The notes below the pieces were generated by a model. It was not told where the DNA came from and ran no database searches. It saw only the letters and a list, made by a program, of their open reading frames with translations. A DNA stretch of 64,000 nt, taken from Pseudomonas brassicacearum (GTDB lineage Bacteria > Pseudomonadota > Gammaproteobacteria > Pseudomonadales > Pseudomonadaceae). Location of the stretch: positions 1,860,001-1,924,000 of the forward strand of contig NZ_CP045701.2 of assembly GCF_009601685.2 (NCBI RefSeq), written 5' to 3'. This document shows, in pieces, positions 20,809 through 30,436 of the stretch (positions are counted from its first letter, which is position 1; every line of letters starts with the position of its first letter). The position numbers and the translations under genes are program-made.

Positions 20809-21942
20809 GTGTATAGAGTATGTACTCGTTGTGTAATGGATGAAACTGATACCAATATTAAGTTTGATGAAAATGGCGTCTGCAGCCACTGCCATAAATT
20901 TGACGATGTACAGTCTCATCAACTATTCACCGGGGATGAAGGCGAGGTTCGCTTGCAGAGCCTCGTAAAAAAAATAAAAGAAGACGGATCAGGTAAAGAT
21001 TACGATTGCATCATCGGGTTGAGTGGGGGAGTAGATAGTTCTTATTTGGCGGTAAAGATTAAAGATTTAGGGTTGCGCCCATTAGTTGTTCATGTAGATG
21101 CAGGTTGGAATAGCGAGCTGGCTGTTAGTAATATCGAGAAAATTATTAAGTATTGCGGTTATGATCTCCATACTCATGTTATGAATTGGGAAGAAATGCG
21201 GGATCTGCAGCTTTCTTATATGAAGGCTGCGGTTGCGAATCAAGATGTACCTCAAGATCATGCTTTCTTTTCAAGTATGTATCATTTTGCTGTAAAGAAT
21301 AATATTAAATATATCCTCAGTGGTGGGAATTTAGCGACGGAATCGGTCTTTCCTGATAACTGGCATGGCAGTGCGATGGACGCTATAAATCTGAAGGATA
21401 TTCATCGTCGATACGGATCTAAACCTCTTAGGGATTATAAGACCATTAGTTTTATTGACTACTATTTTTGGTACCCATTTGTTAAGGGTATGCGCACGGT
21501 GCGCCCATTGAATTTTATGGACTACGATAAAAGGGAAGCTGAGGCGTATCTTCAGGAAACTGTTGGGTATCGATCATATGCACGTAAGCATGGCGAGTCT
21601 ATTTTTACTAAGTTGTTTCAGAATTATTACCTCCCTACGAAATTTGGTTATGATAAGCGCAAGCTGCACTACTCCAGCATGATCCTTTCCGGGCAGCTGT
21701 CTCGTGAAGAGGCTTTGTCCAAACTTGCTGAACCGCTTTATGATCCACAAGAGCTCGAAGTCGATATCGACTACTTCTGCAAAAAGGTACGAATCAACCG
21801 TCAGCAATTCGATGAGTTGATGAATATGCCAATCCATGATTATTCAGATTTTAAGAATTGGGATAAGTTACAGACACTCGCTAAAAAGTCTCAGATGCTG
21901 CTGCAGAGGATTCTTGGGCGACGTGTCAGCGTTTATTCTTAA
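20809..21942 (+). CDS. wbpG: N-acetyl sugar amidotransferase
   Basis: This 377-residue enzyme has a PP-loop ATPase domain with the signature IIGLSGGVDSSYLAVK. It is preceded by an N-terminal pair of cysteine motifs (CTRC and CSHCHKF) likely to bind zinc. WbpG of P. aeruginosa is needed, with HisH2/HisF2, to convert a 3-N-acetyl group to acetamidino. The start chosen is the GTG at 20809, with GAGAGGG seven bases before it; it places the first CxxC at residues 5-8. The frame is open to 20776, but that region has no start context. Confidence 0.9.
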   Translation: MYRVCTRCVMDETDTNIKFDENGVCSHCHKFDDVQSHQLFTGDEGEVRLQSLVKKIKEDGSGKDYDCIIGLSGGVDSSYLAVKIKDLGLRPLVVHVDAGWNSELAVSNIEKIIKYCGYDLHTHVMNWEEMRDLQLSYMKAAVANQDVPQDHAFFSSMYHFAVKNNIKYILSGGNLATESVFPDNWHGSAMDAINLKDIHRRYGSKPLRDYKTISFIDYYFWYPFVKGMRTVRPLNFMDYDKREAEAYLQETVGYRSYARKHGESIFTKLFQNYYLPTKFGYDKRKLHYSSMILSGQLSREEALSKLAEPLYDPQELEVDIDYFCKKVRINRQQFDELMNMPIHDYSDFKNWDKLQTLAKKSQMLLQRILGRRVSVYS

Positions 21943-21965
21943 TAATTTGACGGTTGGAGGTTTTG

Positions 21966-23084
21966 TTGAAAGTAGCCCACGTAACTTCGGTTCACTCTAG
22001 ATACGATATACGCATTTTTAGAAAAGAGTGCAGAACCTTGGCGGCAAATGGATATAATGTATTTTTAGTTGTGGCAGATGGAAAAGGTGATGAGATCAAT
22101 GACGGGGTCAAAATTATAGATGCCGGGCTGCTTCGTGGCCGACTCAACCGTATATTTCGCACAACAAGGAATGTGTTGCGACGGTCAAAGGAGTTAAACG
22201 CTGATATTTATCATCTGCATGATCCGGAGCTGTTGCCGATAGGATTGAAGTTGAAGAAACAAGGGAAGGTCGTCATATTTGATTCACATGAAGATGTTCC
22301 CAAGCAACTGCTGAGCAAACCTTATCTTTCACCGACAATCCGTCGTTTGGTTTCTGTTGCGTTTTCTTTTTTTGAACGTTTCGCATGCCCCAAATTAGAC
22401 GGGATTCTTACTGCAACGCCATTTATTCGCGACAAGTTTTTGGCTATTAATCCCAATACGCTGGATATCAACAACTTCCCCATGATTGGCGAATTGGATG
22501 CAGACGTACCTTGGGACCAAAAGAAGAATGAGATCTGTTATGTCGGCGGCATCACCTCCATTCGCGGAATCCGAGAAGTCGTGACTGCTCTGAAATATGT
22601 TAAGAATGATGTTCGTTTGAATTTGGTTGGTGGATTTTCCGAGCCTGGTCTGGAGACTGAAAGCAAGCAGTTGGAAGGTTGGTCTTTTGTTAATCAATGT
22701 GGTCAGCTCGGGCGCTCGGAGGTTCGAGAGGTTTTGGGAAGATCGATTGCGGGCTTAGTAACCTTTCACCCATTGCCAAATCACGTAGATGCACAGCCAA
22801 ACAAAATGTTTGAGTATATGTCCTCAGGCATTCCGGTAATTGCATCAAATTTTCCATTGTGGCGCGAAATTATAGAAGGAAACGACTGCGGTATTTGCGT
22901 TGATCCTTTAGATTCGAAAGCTATTGCTGAGAGCATAGATTACTTACTGGGTAATCCTGATCGTGCCAAGCAAATGGGCTTAAATGGTCAAAAAGCGGTG
23001 TTTGCACATTACAACTGGGATCTCGAAGGCCGTAAGCTGCTCAACTACTACTCTGATTTAAAGAAATCGAAGGGGCTGGTATGA
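21966..23084 (+). CDS. wbpH: Glycosyltransferase, GT4-like
   Basis: The 372-residue protein has the two-domain GT-B layout: an N-terminal acceptor domain (KVAHVTSVHSRYDIRIFRKE; DIYHLHDPELLPIG) and a C-terminal donor domain with KMFEYMSSGIPVIASNFPLW and an EXE-like ending. In the P. aeruginosa O5 model WbpH adds one of the mannuronic acid derivatives on the cytoplasmic face. The start is a TTG at 21966, five bases after TGGAGG; TTG at 21963 or 21954 is possible. The stop overlaps the wbpI ATG. Confidence 0.85.
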   Translation: MKVAHVTSVHSRYDIRIFRKECRTLAANGYNVFLVVADGKGDEINDGVKIIDAGLLRGRLNRIFRTTRNVLRRSKELNADIYHLHDPELLPIGLKLKKQGKVVIFDSHEDVPKQLLSKPYLSPTIRRLVSVAFSFFERFACPKLDGILTATPFIRDKFLAINPNTLDINNFPMIGELDADVPWDQKKNEICYVGGITSIRGIREVVTALKYVKNDVRLNLVGGFSEPGLETESKQLEGWSFVNQCGQLGRSEVREVLGRSIAGLVTFHPLPNHVDAQPNKMFEYMSSGIPVIASNFPLWREIIEGNDCGICVDPLDSKAIAESIDYLLGNPDRAKQMGLNGQKAVFAHYNWDLEGRKLLNYYSDLKKSKGLV

Positions 23085-24145
23085 AGATTTTTACTATAAT
23101 TGGCGCTCGCCCGCAGTTCATCAAAGCCAGCGTTGTCTCTATGGCCATCGCTCAAAAGAAGGGCCTGACGGAAACCATCATACATACGGGTCAGCACTTT
23201 GATTCCAATATGTCTGACATTTTTTTTGATCAACTCGGGATACCTAGGCCTGATCACCAGTTAGATATACATGGCGGTTCGCACGGAGAAATGACGGGCC
23301 GTATGATGATAGAAATTGAACAGGTTATGCTCAGGGAGAAGCCTGATCGAGTATTGGTTTATGGGGATACAAATTCAACGTTGGCTGGCGCTTTAGTCGC
23401 TGCGAAGTTGCATGTTCCTGTAGCGCATATCGAGGCAGGTTTGCGTAGTTATAATATGCGGATGCCCGAAGAGATAAATCGGATTGTTACTGATCAGGTG
23501 AGTGATATTCTTTTTTGTCCAACCCAAACAGCGGTGGATAATTTGCAGCGGGAGGGCTTCTCCCAAAAGCCTGTAGAAATATTAAACGTTGGCGACGTAA
23601 TGCAGGATAGCGCATTATTTTTCGCCAAAAGGGCGGTCGCTCCAAAAGGTCTCGATCAAGCCCAAGGTTTTATTCTTGCTACGTTGCATCGAGCAGAAAA
23701 CACGGACGACCTCCTGCGATTGAGCGCGATCGTCAATGCGTTGAATGAAATACATCAATCAATAGCTCCTGTGGTTATGCCGCTGCATCCCCGCACACGT
23801 AGTGCGCTTGCCAGCGCGGGGTTGAAACTAGATGTCAATGTCATTGAGCCAGTCGGATATTTAGAGATGATCTGGCTTCTTCAACGAGCTGGCCTGGTGT
23901 TAACCGATAGTGGTGGAGTGCAAAAAGAAGCGTTTTTCTTCAACAAGGCCTGCGTAACAGTGCGTGATCAAACCGAGTGGGTTGAGCTGGTCACCTTGGG
24001 CGCCAACGTGTTGGTGGGTGCCGAGAGTTTATCGATAGTCAACGCTGTGGCTAATAATTTTAACAGGGCTGTTATCGACAGTGACCAGTTGTATGGGGGA
24101 GGACAGGCTGCCGTCCGCATAGCTGACCATCTTCTGAGGAGCTAA
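23081..24145 (+). CDS. wbpI: UDP-GlcNAc3NAcA 2-epimerase
   Basis: The 354-residue enzyme belongs to the non-hydrolysing UDP-GlcNAc 2-epimerase (WecB) family: MKIFTIIGARPQFIKASVVS, HTGQHFDSNMSD, VYGDTNSTLAGA, HIEAGLRSYNMRMPEEINR and DSGGVQKEAFF. In the O5 pathway WbpI converts UDP-2,3-diacetamido-glucuronic acid to the manno epimer, the last step before transfer. It is coupled to wbpH by an ATGA overlap. Confidence 0.93.
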   Translation: MKIFTIIGARPQFIKASVVSMAIAQKKGLTETIIHTGQHFDSNMSDIFFDQLGIPRPDHQLDIHGGSHGEMTGRMMIEIEQVMLREKPDRVLVYGDTNSTLAGALVAAKLHVPVAHIEAGLRSYNMRMPEEINRIVTDQVSDILFCPTQTAVDNLQREGFSQKPVEILNVGDVMQDSALFFAKRAVAPKGLDQAQGFILATLHRAENTDDLLRLSAIVNALNEIHQSIAPVVMPLHPRTRSALASAGLKLDVNVIEPVGYLEMIWLLQRAGLVLTDSGGVQKEAFFFNKACVTVRDQTEWVELVTLGANVLVGAESLSIVNAVANNFNRAVIDSDQLYGGGQAAVRIADHLLRS

Positions 24146-24176
24146 GTATTATTTAACGTGTTTTTAAAGGATTATG

Positions 24177-25421
24177 ATGAAAATTTGGTATATACATCCA
24201 TACGCGGGTGGTCCAGGAGTTGGACGGTACTGGCGGCCCTACTATTTCTCCAAGTATTGGAATAGAGCTGGTTGTCAGTCTTTAATTATCTCAGCTGCTT
24301 ATCACCATCTTTTAGAGCCCGATGAGTATCGGCATGCCTCCCTTGAGAGAGACGGTGCTAAGTATGTGTATGTACCAACAACAAAATATCGAAAGAACGG
24401 TTTTAAACGAACCCTTTCGATGCTAGTTTTTTCGTGTTTGTTGTTTCCGTTCTGCTTTCTTCAGGCCCACAGAACAGGAAGGCCTGACGTTATTATATAT
24501 TCTTCGCCTCACCCTTTCGGTGTGCCCAGTGTTTGGTTGGCTGCAAAAATTTTTCGTGCCAAGTTTGTCTTTGAAGTGAGAGATATTTGGCCGCTCAGTT
24601 TAGTGGAGCTTGGTGGTTTGCGGCCCGATAGCCTACTAGTGCGGATAACGGGTTGGATTGAAAAATTTGCATATAAACAAGCAGATAAGGTCATCAGTTT
24701 ATTGCCTTGTGCCGATAAACATATGATAGAGAGGGGGTTGGATCCGCAAAAATTTCTTTGGGTGCCTAATGGTGTCGATATAGAAGAAGTTAGCCTGAAT
24801 TCCTCGGCAGACGGGCAGTTGCTACGGGATATACGGCGCTATAAGGAAGAAGGCTATTTTATCCTTGTTTATGCAGGGGCTCACGGTGAGCCCAATGCCT
24901 TAGAGGGGCTTGTTCGTGCCGCTAAGATTCTTGAAGCAAAAAAAATGAAAATAAAAATTCTCCTGATTGGGAAGGGAGAACGAAAAGAAGAGCTGAAGAA
25001 TTTCGTGGTGTTGAATGCATTGAGCTCGGTAGAGTTTTTTGAACAGCAGCCAAAAGAAGTGGTCGTGTCTGCTCTGAGTGTTGCGACGGCTGGTTATATT
25101 TCTTTAAAAGGACAACCGATATTTAGGTTTGGGATAAGCCCGAATAAATTATGGGATTATATGCTCTCCGGTTTGCCTATTATTTTTGCATGTAAAGCCG
25201 GAAATGACCCGGTCGAGGACTATAGTTGTGGTTTTAGCGCTGACCCTGAAGACGCAGAGGATATAGCGAGGGCTATTTCGAAACTCTATGAGACTTCCGA
25301 AACTGAAAGGGTTTCGATGGGGCGTCGAGGCCATGAGGCCGTTATGTCTTTTTATGCCTATGAAAAGCTTTCTCTAACTGTTACGAAGGCACTAGAGGCG
25401 GTTCCGCATGCCAAATCCTGA
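24177..25421 (+). CDS. wbpJ: Glycosyltransferase, GT4-like
   Basis: This 414-residue GT-B protein starts MKIWYIHPYAGGPGVGRYWR. Its C-terminal domain contains GISPNKLWDYMLSGLPIIFA, the nucleotide-sugar binding region of GT4 enzymes. With WbpH it probably adds the two uronic acid residues. The ATG at 24177 has AAAGG six bases upstream; an ATG at 24174 is possible. It overlaps wbpK by 14 bp. The gene is AT-rich. Confidence 0.85.
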   Translation: MKIWYIHPYAGGPGVGRYWRPYYFSKYWNRAGCQSLIISAAYHHLLEPDEYRHASLERDGAKYVYVPTTKYRKNGFKRTLSMLVFSCLLFPFCFLQAHRTGRPDVIIYSSPHPFGVPSVWLAAKIFRAKFVFEVRDIWPLSLVELGGLRPDSLLVRITGWIEKFAYKQADKVISLLPCADKHMIERGLDPQKFLWVPNGVDIEEVSLNSSADGQLLRDIRRYKEEGYFILVYAGAHGEPNALEGLVRAAKILEAKKMKIKILLIGKGERKEELKNFVVLNALSSVEFFEQQPKEVVVSALSVATAGYISLKGQPIFRFGISPNKLWDYMLSGLPIIFACKAGNDPVEDYSCGFSADPEDAEDIARAISKLYETSETERVSMGRRGHEAVMSFYAYEKLSLTVTKALEAVPHAKS

Positions 25422-26394
25422 TCCGCGCAGATCAACGGTCCTGATTACCGGTGCTGGTGGCTTCGTCGGCAGCATGCTATGTAGAAAATTGGGCACTGAG
25501 TCTTACGACGTACGTGCGGTGGTGCGAAACAAAACTAAGGAATTTAGTCAAACTTTGGGCGTCACTTACATAGAGAGTGATTTGCTTACTGAGCGCTCAT
25601 TGGCGGATCTTTGCTCAGGTGTTGACTGTGTTGTACATTTAGCTGGCCGAGCACACGTCCTTCGTGAAAAAAAAGTAGATCCATTGGATGCCTTCCGTCA
25701 AGTTAATTCCGAACTGACGTTGCGCTTAGCTCGGCAAGCAGCGTTGTCGGGTGTACGGCGGTTTATTTTTATCAGCTCCATTGGTGTCAATGGAAATAAA
25801 ACTGAGGAAAGACCTTTTGATGAATCTTCTCAATCCAATCCGGAAGCGTATTATGCTGTTTCGAAGTTTGAAGCGGAACAGCGCCTCATAGAGTTAGCGG
25901 CTGCTACCGGGATGGAGCTGGTTATTGTTCGGCCTCCGTTAATCTTCGGTGTTGACGCCCCTGGTAACTTTGGACGATTGCTAAAAGTTGTCGCCTCCAA
26001 TTTGCCGTTGCCATTTTCGAATATAAATAATTTGCGCAGTCTCGTATCTGTTCAAGATGTTGTTTCTTTTATAGGGCTTGCGATTCATCATCCATCGGCT
26101 GCCGGAGAGCTTTTCCTGTTATCTAACGGCGACGATGTATCTACGACACAGATCGTTAGATCTCTTGCTCGTGGCATGGGAAAAAAGAAATTCCTTTTTT
26201 TTCTGCCGAGCAGACTTCTTGAAATTGGAGCTGCAATCGTTGGGAGAACGGGAATGTACACCCAGCTTTTTGGTTCTCTGCAGATTGATTCCTCCAAAGC
26301 CCGGCGTACCCTTGGATGGCGACCGGCAGCAAAAACCTGTGCAGAGTTAGAAGAAATCGGTCGGTTATATGTTGACAGAAATTCAAAGGCTTAA
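25408..26394 (+). CDS. wbpK: NAD-dependent nucleotide-sugar epimerase/reductase
   Basis: The 328-residue SDR-extended protein has the Rossmann motif VLITGAGGFVGSMLCRKL and the catalytic Tyr-Lys in AYYAVSKFEAEQ, with VVHLAGRAHVL between. In P. aeruginosa WbpK and its relative WbpV are thought to reduce the 4-keto product of WbpM, giving UDP-D-FucNAc or UDP-D-QuiNAc. It is followed 12 bp later by wbpL, which loads that sugar. Confidence 0.88.
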   Translation: MPNPDPRRSTVLITGAGGFVGSMLCRKLGTESYDVRAVVRNKTKEFSQTLGVTYIESDLLTERSLADLCSGVDCVVHLAGRAHVLREKKVDPLDAFRQVNSELTLRLARQAALSGVRRFIFISSIGVNGNKTEERPFDESSQSNPEAYYAVSKFEAEQRLIELAAATGMELVIVRPPLIFGVDAPGNFGRLLKVVASNLPLPFSNINNLRSLVSVQDVVSFIGLAIHHPSAAGELFLLSNGDDVSTTQIVRSLARGMGKKKFLFFLPSRLLEIGAAIVGRTGMYTQLFGSLQIDSSKARRTLGWRPAAKTCAELEEIGRLYVDRNSKA

Positions 26395-26406
26395 TGTGAG
26401 TTATCA

Positions 26407-27429
26407 ATGATAAATTCATGGCTGTTTTTTTCTTTTTTAGTTTTGGTCGTCTCACTTCTGTTCACCGGTGTTTTACGTCGTTATGCGCTATCACGAAGCT
26501 TGATCGATATCCCCAACGCGCGTAGCTCGCATTCGGTACCTACTCCACGTGGTGGTGGAGTAGCGATTGTCATAAGCTTCTTAATAGCTGTAGTGTATTT
26601 AGGTATAAATAACTGGATTAGTTGGTCTTTCACTTTCGTATTACTGAGTTCAGGTATTGGTATCGCGCTCTTGGGCTTTCTTGATGATCATGGTCATATC
26701 CCGGCACGCTGGCGGTTGTTAGGGCATTTTTTTGCCGCCATATGGGCGCTGTACTTGTTGGGCGGTATGCCGCCATTAGTTTTATTCAGTGTGAATATTA
26801 ATTTAGGATTTTTGGGGCATATCCTCGCCGTTTTTTATCTTATTTGGATGCTGAATCTTTACAATTTCATGGACGGTATTGACGGTATTGCAAGCGTGGA
26901 GGCTGTTTCCGTTTGTCTTGGGGCTTGCCTGTTGTATTGGCTAGCGGGCTTCCACAGCTTGATCATAGTTCCCTTCACGCTGGCGATGTCGGTAATGGGT
27001 TTCTTGTATTGGAATTTCCCTCCGGCTCGAATATTCATGGGGGACGCAGGAAGTGGTTTCCTTGGGGTCGTTTTGGGAGTGCTTTCGCTGCAGGCCGCGT
27101 GGTTTGCCCCTAAGCTGCTTTGGGTGTGGCTGATCCTTCTAGGCGTTTTTATCGTCGATGCCACCGTTACGCTGATACGGCGTCTATTGCGAGGTGACAA
27201 GGTGTATGAGGCTCATCGCAGCCATGCTTATCAATTCGCTTCGCGCCACTACGGAAGTCACCTGCCGGTGACCTTAGTGGTGATGGCTATAAACCTTTTT
27301 TGGCTTCTGCCTCTGGCAGCGTGTGTTGTGTTATGGGACGTTGACGGGGCGTTAGCTCTGATAGTGGCTTACGTACCGCTGGTGCTGCTGGCGGTCAGGT
27401 TTCATGCCGGTGAGCTCGAAAGGGCGTGA
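26407..27429 (+). CDS. wbpL: Initiating glycosyltransferase (WecA/MraY family)
   Basis: The 340-residue protein has about ten membrane helices and the polyprenyl-phosphate HexNAc-1-phosphate transferase motifs: SHSVPTPRGGGVAIV, LLGFLDDHGHIPARWRLLGH, LYNFMDGIDGIAS (Asp-rich) and FMGDAGSGFLG. WbpL starts both O-antigen forms in P. aeruginosa by loading undecaprenyl phosphate. The AT-rich stretch ends within or just after this gene. Confidence 0.92.
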   Translation: MINSWLFFSFLVLVVSLLFTGVLRRYALSRSLIDIPNARSSHSVPTPRGGGVAIVISFLIAVVYLGINNWISWSFTFVLLSSGIGIALLGFLDDHGHIPARWRLLGHFFAAIWALYLLGGMPPLVLFSVNINLGFLGHILAVFYLIWMLNLYNFMDGIDGIASVEAVSVCLGACLLYWLAGFHSLIIVPFTLAMSVMGFLYWNFPPARIFMGDAGSGFLGVVLGVLSLQAAWFAPKLLWVWLILLGVFIVDATVTLIRRLLRGDKVYEAHRSHAYQFASRHYGSHLPVTLVVMAINLFWLLPLAACVVLWDVDGALALIVAYVPLVLLAVRFHAGELERA

Positions 27430-27535
27430 TTCAGGCTACAATTCGAATTTTTTATTGTCGATTGTTAAATACTTGATCTTTCGTACAGTCGGGATGGATT
27501 AGCTTTTGGAGCAGGCCAAGGTGCGTGAAGGATTT

Positions 27536-29530
27536 ATGGATAAATTTAGAATAGCTCTACTGGGGTTGCCAAGACGCCACAAGCGTGCGGTCCAAGTGGC
27601 TACGGATGTAGTTTTGGTTTGGACGGCCTTATGGCTCGCGTTCGTCGTACGCTTGGGCGTCGATGCTTTGGCCAGTCCGATCGAAACGCATCTTTGGCTC
27701 TTTGCCTCTGCTCCGCTGATTGCCATCCCGATTTTCATCCGCTTTGGCATGTATCGCGCCGTCATGCGTTATTTCGGCAACGATGCGCTGATCACCATCT
27801 GCAAGGCTGTCAGCCTTTCAGCCTTGCTGCTGGCTCTTGTGGTGTATTGGTACAGCAATCATAGAACCGTGGTTCCGCGCTCTATCATTTTCAACTACTG
27901 GTGGTTAAGCCTGATCATGATTGGCGGGCTGCGCCTGGTGATGCGGCAGTATTTTCTCGGGGACTGGTTTACTGCAGCGCAACATGTGCCGTTTACCAGT
28001 CGTGACGATGGCCTGCCCAAGGTCGCTATTTATGGCGCTGGGGCCGCAGGTAACCAACTCGTTGCTGCATTGCGCATGGGGCGGGTGATGCGGCCGGTCG
28101 CATTTATCGACGATGACAATAGCATCGCCGACAGAGTCATTGCGGGATTGCAGGTCTATCAACCCAAGCACATTCAAAAAATGATTGATACTACGGGCGC
28201 TCAAGAGATTTTGCTTGCTGTCCCGTCCTCGTCTCGAGGACGCCGTCGGGAGATATTGACGCTGCTTGAAGGTTTTCCACTGCATGTGCGTAGCGTCCCC
28301 GGCTTCATGGACCTGGCCAGTGGGCGGGTCAAGGTCGACGACATTCAGGAAGTCGATATCGCAGATCTCCTTGGGCGTGATCCGGTCCCTGCACAGGGCG
28401 ATCTGCTTGAGCATTGCATCTTGGGACAGTCGGTTTTGGTGACTGGGGCGGGCGGTTCGATCGGCTCCGAACTTTGTCGACAGATCCTCGCGCTCAAGCC
28501 CACTACGCTACTTTTGTTCGAGCATAGCGAATTCAATCTATATAGCATTTTGTCCGAACTCGAGCCTCGAATTGCTCGTGAGTCGCTGTCGGTTCGATTG
28601 TTACCGATCCTCGGGTCGGTGCGGGATCAGGACAAGTTGCTTGATGTGATGAGGACATGGAATGTCGACACGGTCTATCACGCAGCCGCTTATAAGCATG
28701 TACCGATGGTGGAGCATAATATTGCCGAAGGTGTCTTGAACAATGTGATCGGGACGCTGAATACTGCCCAAGCCGCTCTTCAAGCAGGTGTATCGAATTT
28801 TGTATTGATTTCGACAGACAAGGCCGTGCGTCCAACCAACGTGATGGGCAGTACCAAACGCCTCGCTGAGCTGACCTTGCAAGCCCTTAGTCGTGAACTG
28901 GCGCCAGTGCTGTTCGGCGACAAGGCCAATGTATCTCGCGTCAATAAGACCCGTTTTACAATGGTCCGTTTCGGTAATGTATTGGGGTCATCCGGTTCGG
29001 TTATCCCCCTGTTCCATAAGCAGATCAAATCCGGTGGACCGTTAACGGTCACCCATCCGAAGATCACACGTTATTTCATGACGATTCCCGAGGCCGCTCA
29101 GCTGGTAATTCAGGCGGGTTCTATGGGGCTGGGTGGGGATGTGTTTGTGCTGGACATGGGCGAGCCGGTGAAGATTGTCGAGCTGGCGGAAAAAATGATC
29201 CACTTGTCCGGCTTGAGTGTGCGTTCGGAGAAGAACCCTCACGGCGATATCTCAATCGAGTTTACAGGCCTGCGTCCTGGCGAGAAGCTTTACGAAGAGT
29301 TGCTGATTGGCGACAACGTTGTCGCAACTCCCCATCCGATGATCATGAGTGCCAACGAGGATCATCTGCCGTGGGATGTGCTTAAGGCTAAGTTGGCTGA
29401 ACTTTTGGCGGCCATTGAGCATGATGATTACGCGAGAGTTCGTCAGTTGCTGCGGGATACTGTCAGTGGGTACGCCCCTGACGGGGAAATTGTTGATTGG
29501 ATCTATCAGCAACGTCGTCTTGAGCCTTGA
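27536..29530 (+). CDS. wbpM: UDP-N-acetylglucosamine 4,6-dehydratase, membrane type
   Basis: The 664-residue protein has four N-terminal membrane helices (to about residue 130), a Rossmann-like linker domain (VAIYGAGAAGNQLVAALRMG), and a C-terminal SDR dehydratase domain with VLVTGAGGSIGSELCRQIL and STDKAVRPTNVMGSTKRLAE (SMK-type active site). It makes the 4-keto-6-deoxy intermediate used by WbpK. ATG 27536 follows AAGGA and matches the family length; a TTG at 27506 is in frame but poorer. It is the last gene of the locus. The IS66 terminal repeat begins only 5 bp after its stop codon. Confidence 0.93.
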   Translation: MDKFRIALLGLPRRHKRAVQVATDVVLVWTALWLAFVVRLGVDALASPIETHLWLFASAPLIAIPIFIRFGMYRAVMRYFGNDALITICKAVSLSALLLALVVYWYSNHRTVVPRSIIFNYWWLSLIMIGGLRLVMRQYFLGDWFTAAQHVPFTSRDDGLPKVAIYGAGAAGNQLVAALRMGRVMRPVAFIDDDNSIADRVIAGLQVYQPKHIQKMIDTTGAQEILLAVPSSSRGRRREILTLLEGFPLHVRSVPGFMDLASGRVKVDDIQEVDIADLLGRDPVPAQGDLLEHCILGQSVLVTGAGGSIGSELCRQILALKPTTLLLFEHSEFNLYSILSELEPRIARESLSVRLLPILGSVRDQDKLLDVMRTWNVDTVYHAAAYKHVPMVEHNIAEGVLNNVIGTLNTAQAALQAGVSNFVLISTDKAVRPTNVMGSTKRLAELTLQALSRELAPVLFGDKANVSRVNKTRFTMVRFGNVLGSSGSVIPLFHKQIKSGGPLTVTHPKITRYFMTIPEAAQLVIQAGSMGLGGDVFVLDMGEPVKIVELAEKMIHLSGLSVRSEKNPHGDISIEFTGLRPGEKLYEELLIGDNVVATPHPMIMSANEDHLPWDVLKAKLAELLAAIEHDDYARVRQLLRDTVSGYAPDGEIVDWIYQQRRLEP

Positions 29531-29562
29531 CATCGGTATGCGATCCATAAACTCCACCTACC

Positions 29563-30391
29563 CCAAGGTGGGTCAACGGTCTACTGTGGCATCTCAGGTG
29601 AGCAGTTCCACGGCAGTAACGCTTCATAGTCTTCGACCGACGAGGCATGCGGTAACTGCTCCAGTACGTGGCGCAGCCACGTATAGGGCTCTTAGCCGTT
29701 GAGTTTGGCGGTCTCGACCAGGCTGTAGACTTGGGCGCTGGCGGTAGCGCCTTTGGGCGTGTCGCTAAACAGCCACGCCTTGCGTCCTATGACAAACGGC
29801 TTGATTGCTCTTTCTGCCGCATTGTTGTCGATGGGTAAAAAGCCTACTTCGATATAGCGCTCCAGCTGGCTCCAGTTGTTCGCCGGATAATGCACGGCCT
29901 TGCCCAGTGCACTTTGCGCCGTGACTTGCGGTTGGGTCTTGTCCAGCCAGCTTTTCAGTTGACCCAGGATCGGCAAGCTCTTTTCCTGACGAGCGATAAA
30001 CCGTTGTCATCGCTGGTGTCTTTGCATTCGCGTTCGATGCCGTACAGTTTGTTGATCATCGTCAGCGCGATATCTGCCCTCCCGGTTTTACCCTTAGGCT
30101 GCACTTTTTGCGCATCCACGAACTTGCGTCGCGCATGCCTGACGTTCCATGCCCGGCTGCAACGCCAAGGCGTTATAGCCGGCGTAATCATCGGTCATCA
30201 CGTAGCCGCGATAACTGTCCAGCTAGCGAAACGGCGTCCTGCGCGCGGCTGGAGGTGTAGTCGAACAACACCACTTTTCGATCGGGCGGGCCGCTGACCT
30301 GCACCCACATCCAGGATTGACTGGTCGGATCGCGATCCGGCTCCTTCAACACCTGAACGCGAGTTTCATCGCAGTGGATCGCCGGACTTTC
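29563..30391 (-). pseudogene. tnpC: IS66 tnpC, C-terminal half, degenerate
   Basis: Fragments of the DDE transposase are readable in more than one frame: [19 protein letters not shown] (first Asp), then [20 protein letters not shown], then [20 protein letters not shown] (catalytic Glu). Frameshifts separate the fragments, and a nonsense codon lies at about 29692. It aligns throughout with the intact 514-residue TnpC at 30437-31981. Confidence 0.85.
30384..30391. repeat. Left copy of 8-bp target-site duplication
   Basis: GGACTTTC occurs immediately before the left terminal repeat of the inner IS66 element and again immediately after its right end (32446-32453). Eight base pairs is the usual IS66-family duplication. 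Confidence 0.9.
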
Positions 30392-30436
30392 GTATGCGAT
30401 CCATAAACCCCACCTACCCAACAGTGGATTAACGGT

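Larger units (their letters stand above)
29536..30391 (-). mobile_element. Left part of an older, interrupted IS66-family element
   Basis: The left terminal repeat GTATGCGATCCATAAACTCC starts at 29536. The minus strand then encodes the C-terminal half of a TnpC transposase with several frameshifts and an in-frame stop (NG-stop-EPYTW where the intact copy has NGQEPYTW). The fragment ends at 30391, in the codons of LLESP-AIHCDE, where the newer element inserted. Its other half lies at 32446-33087. The copy is non-functional. Confidence 0.88.
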
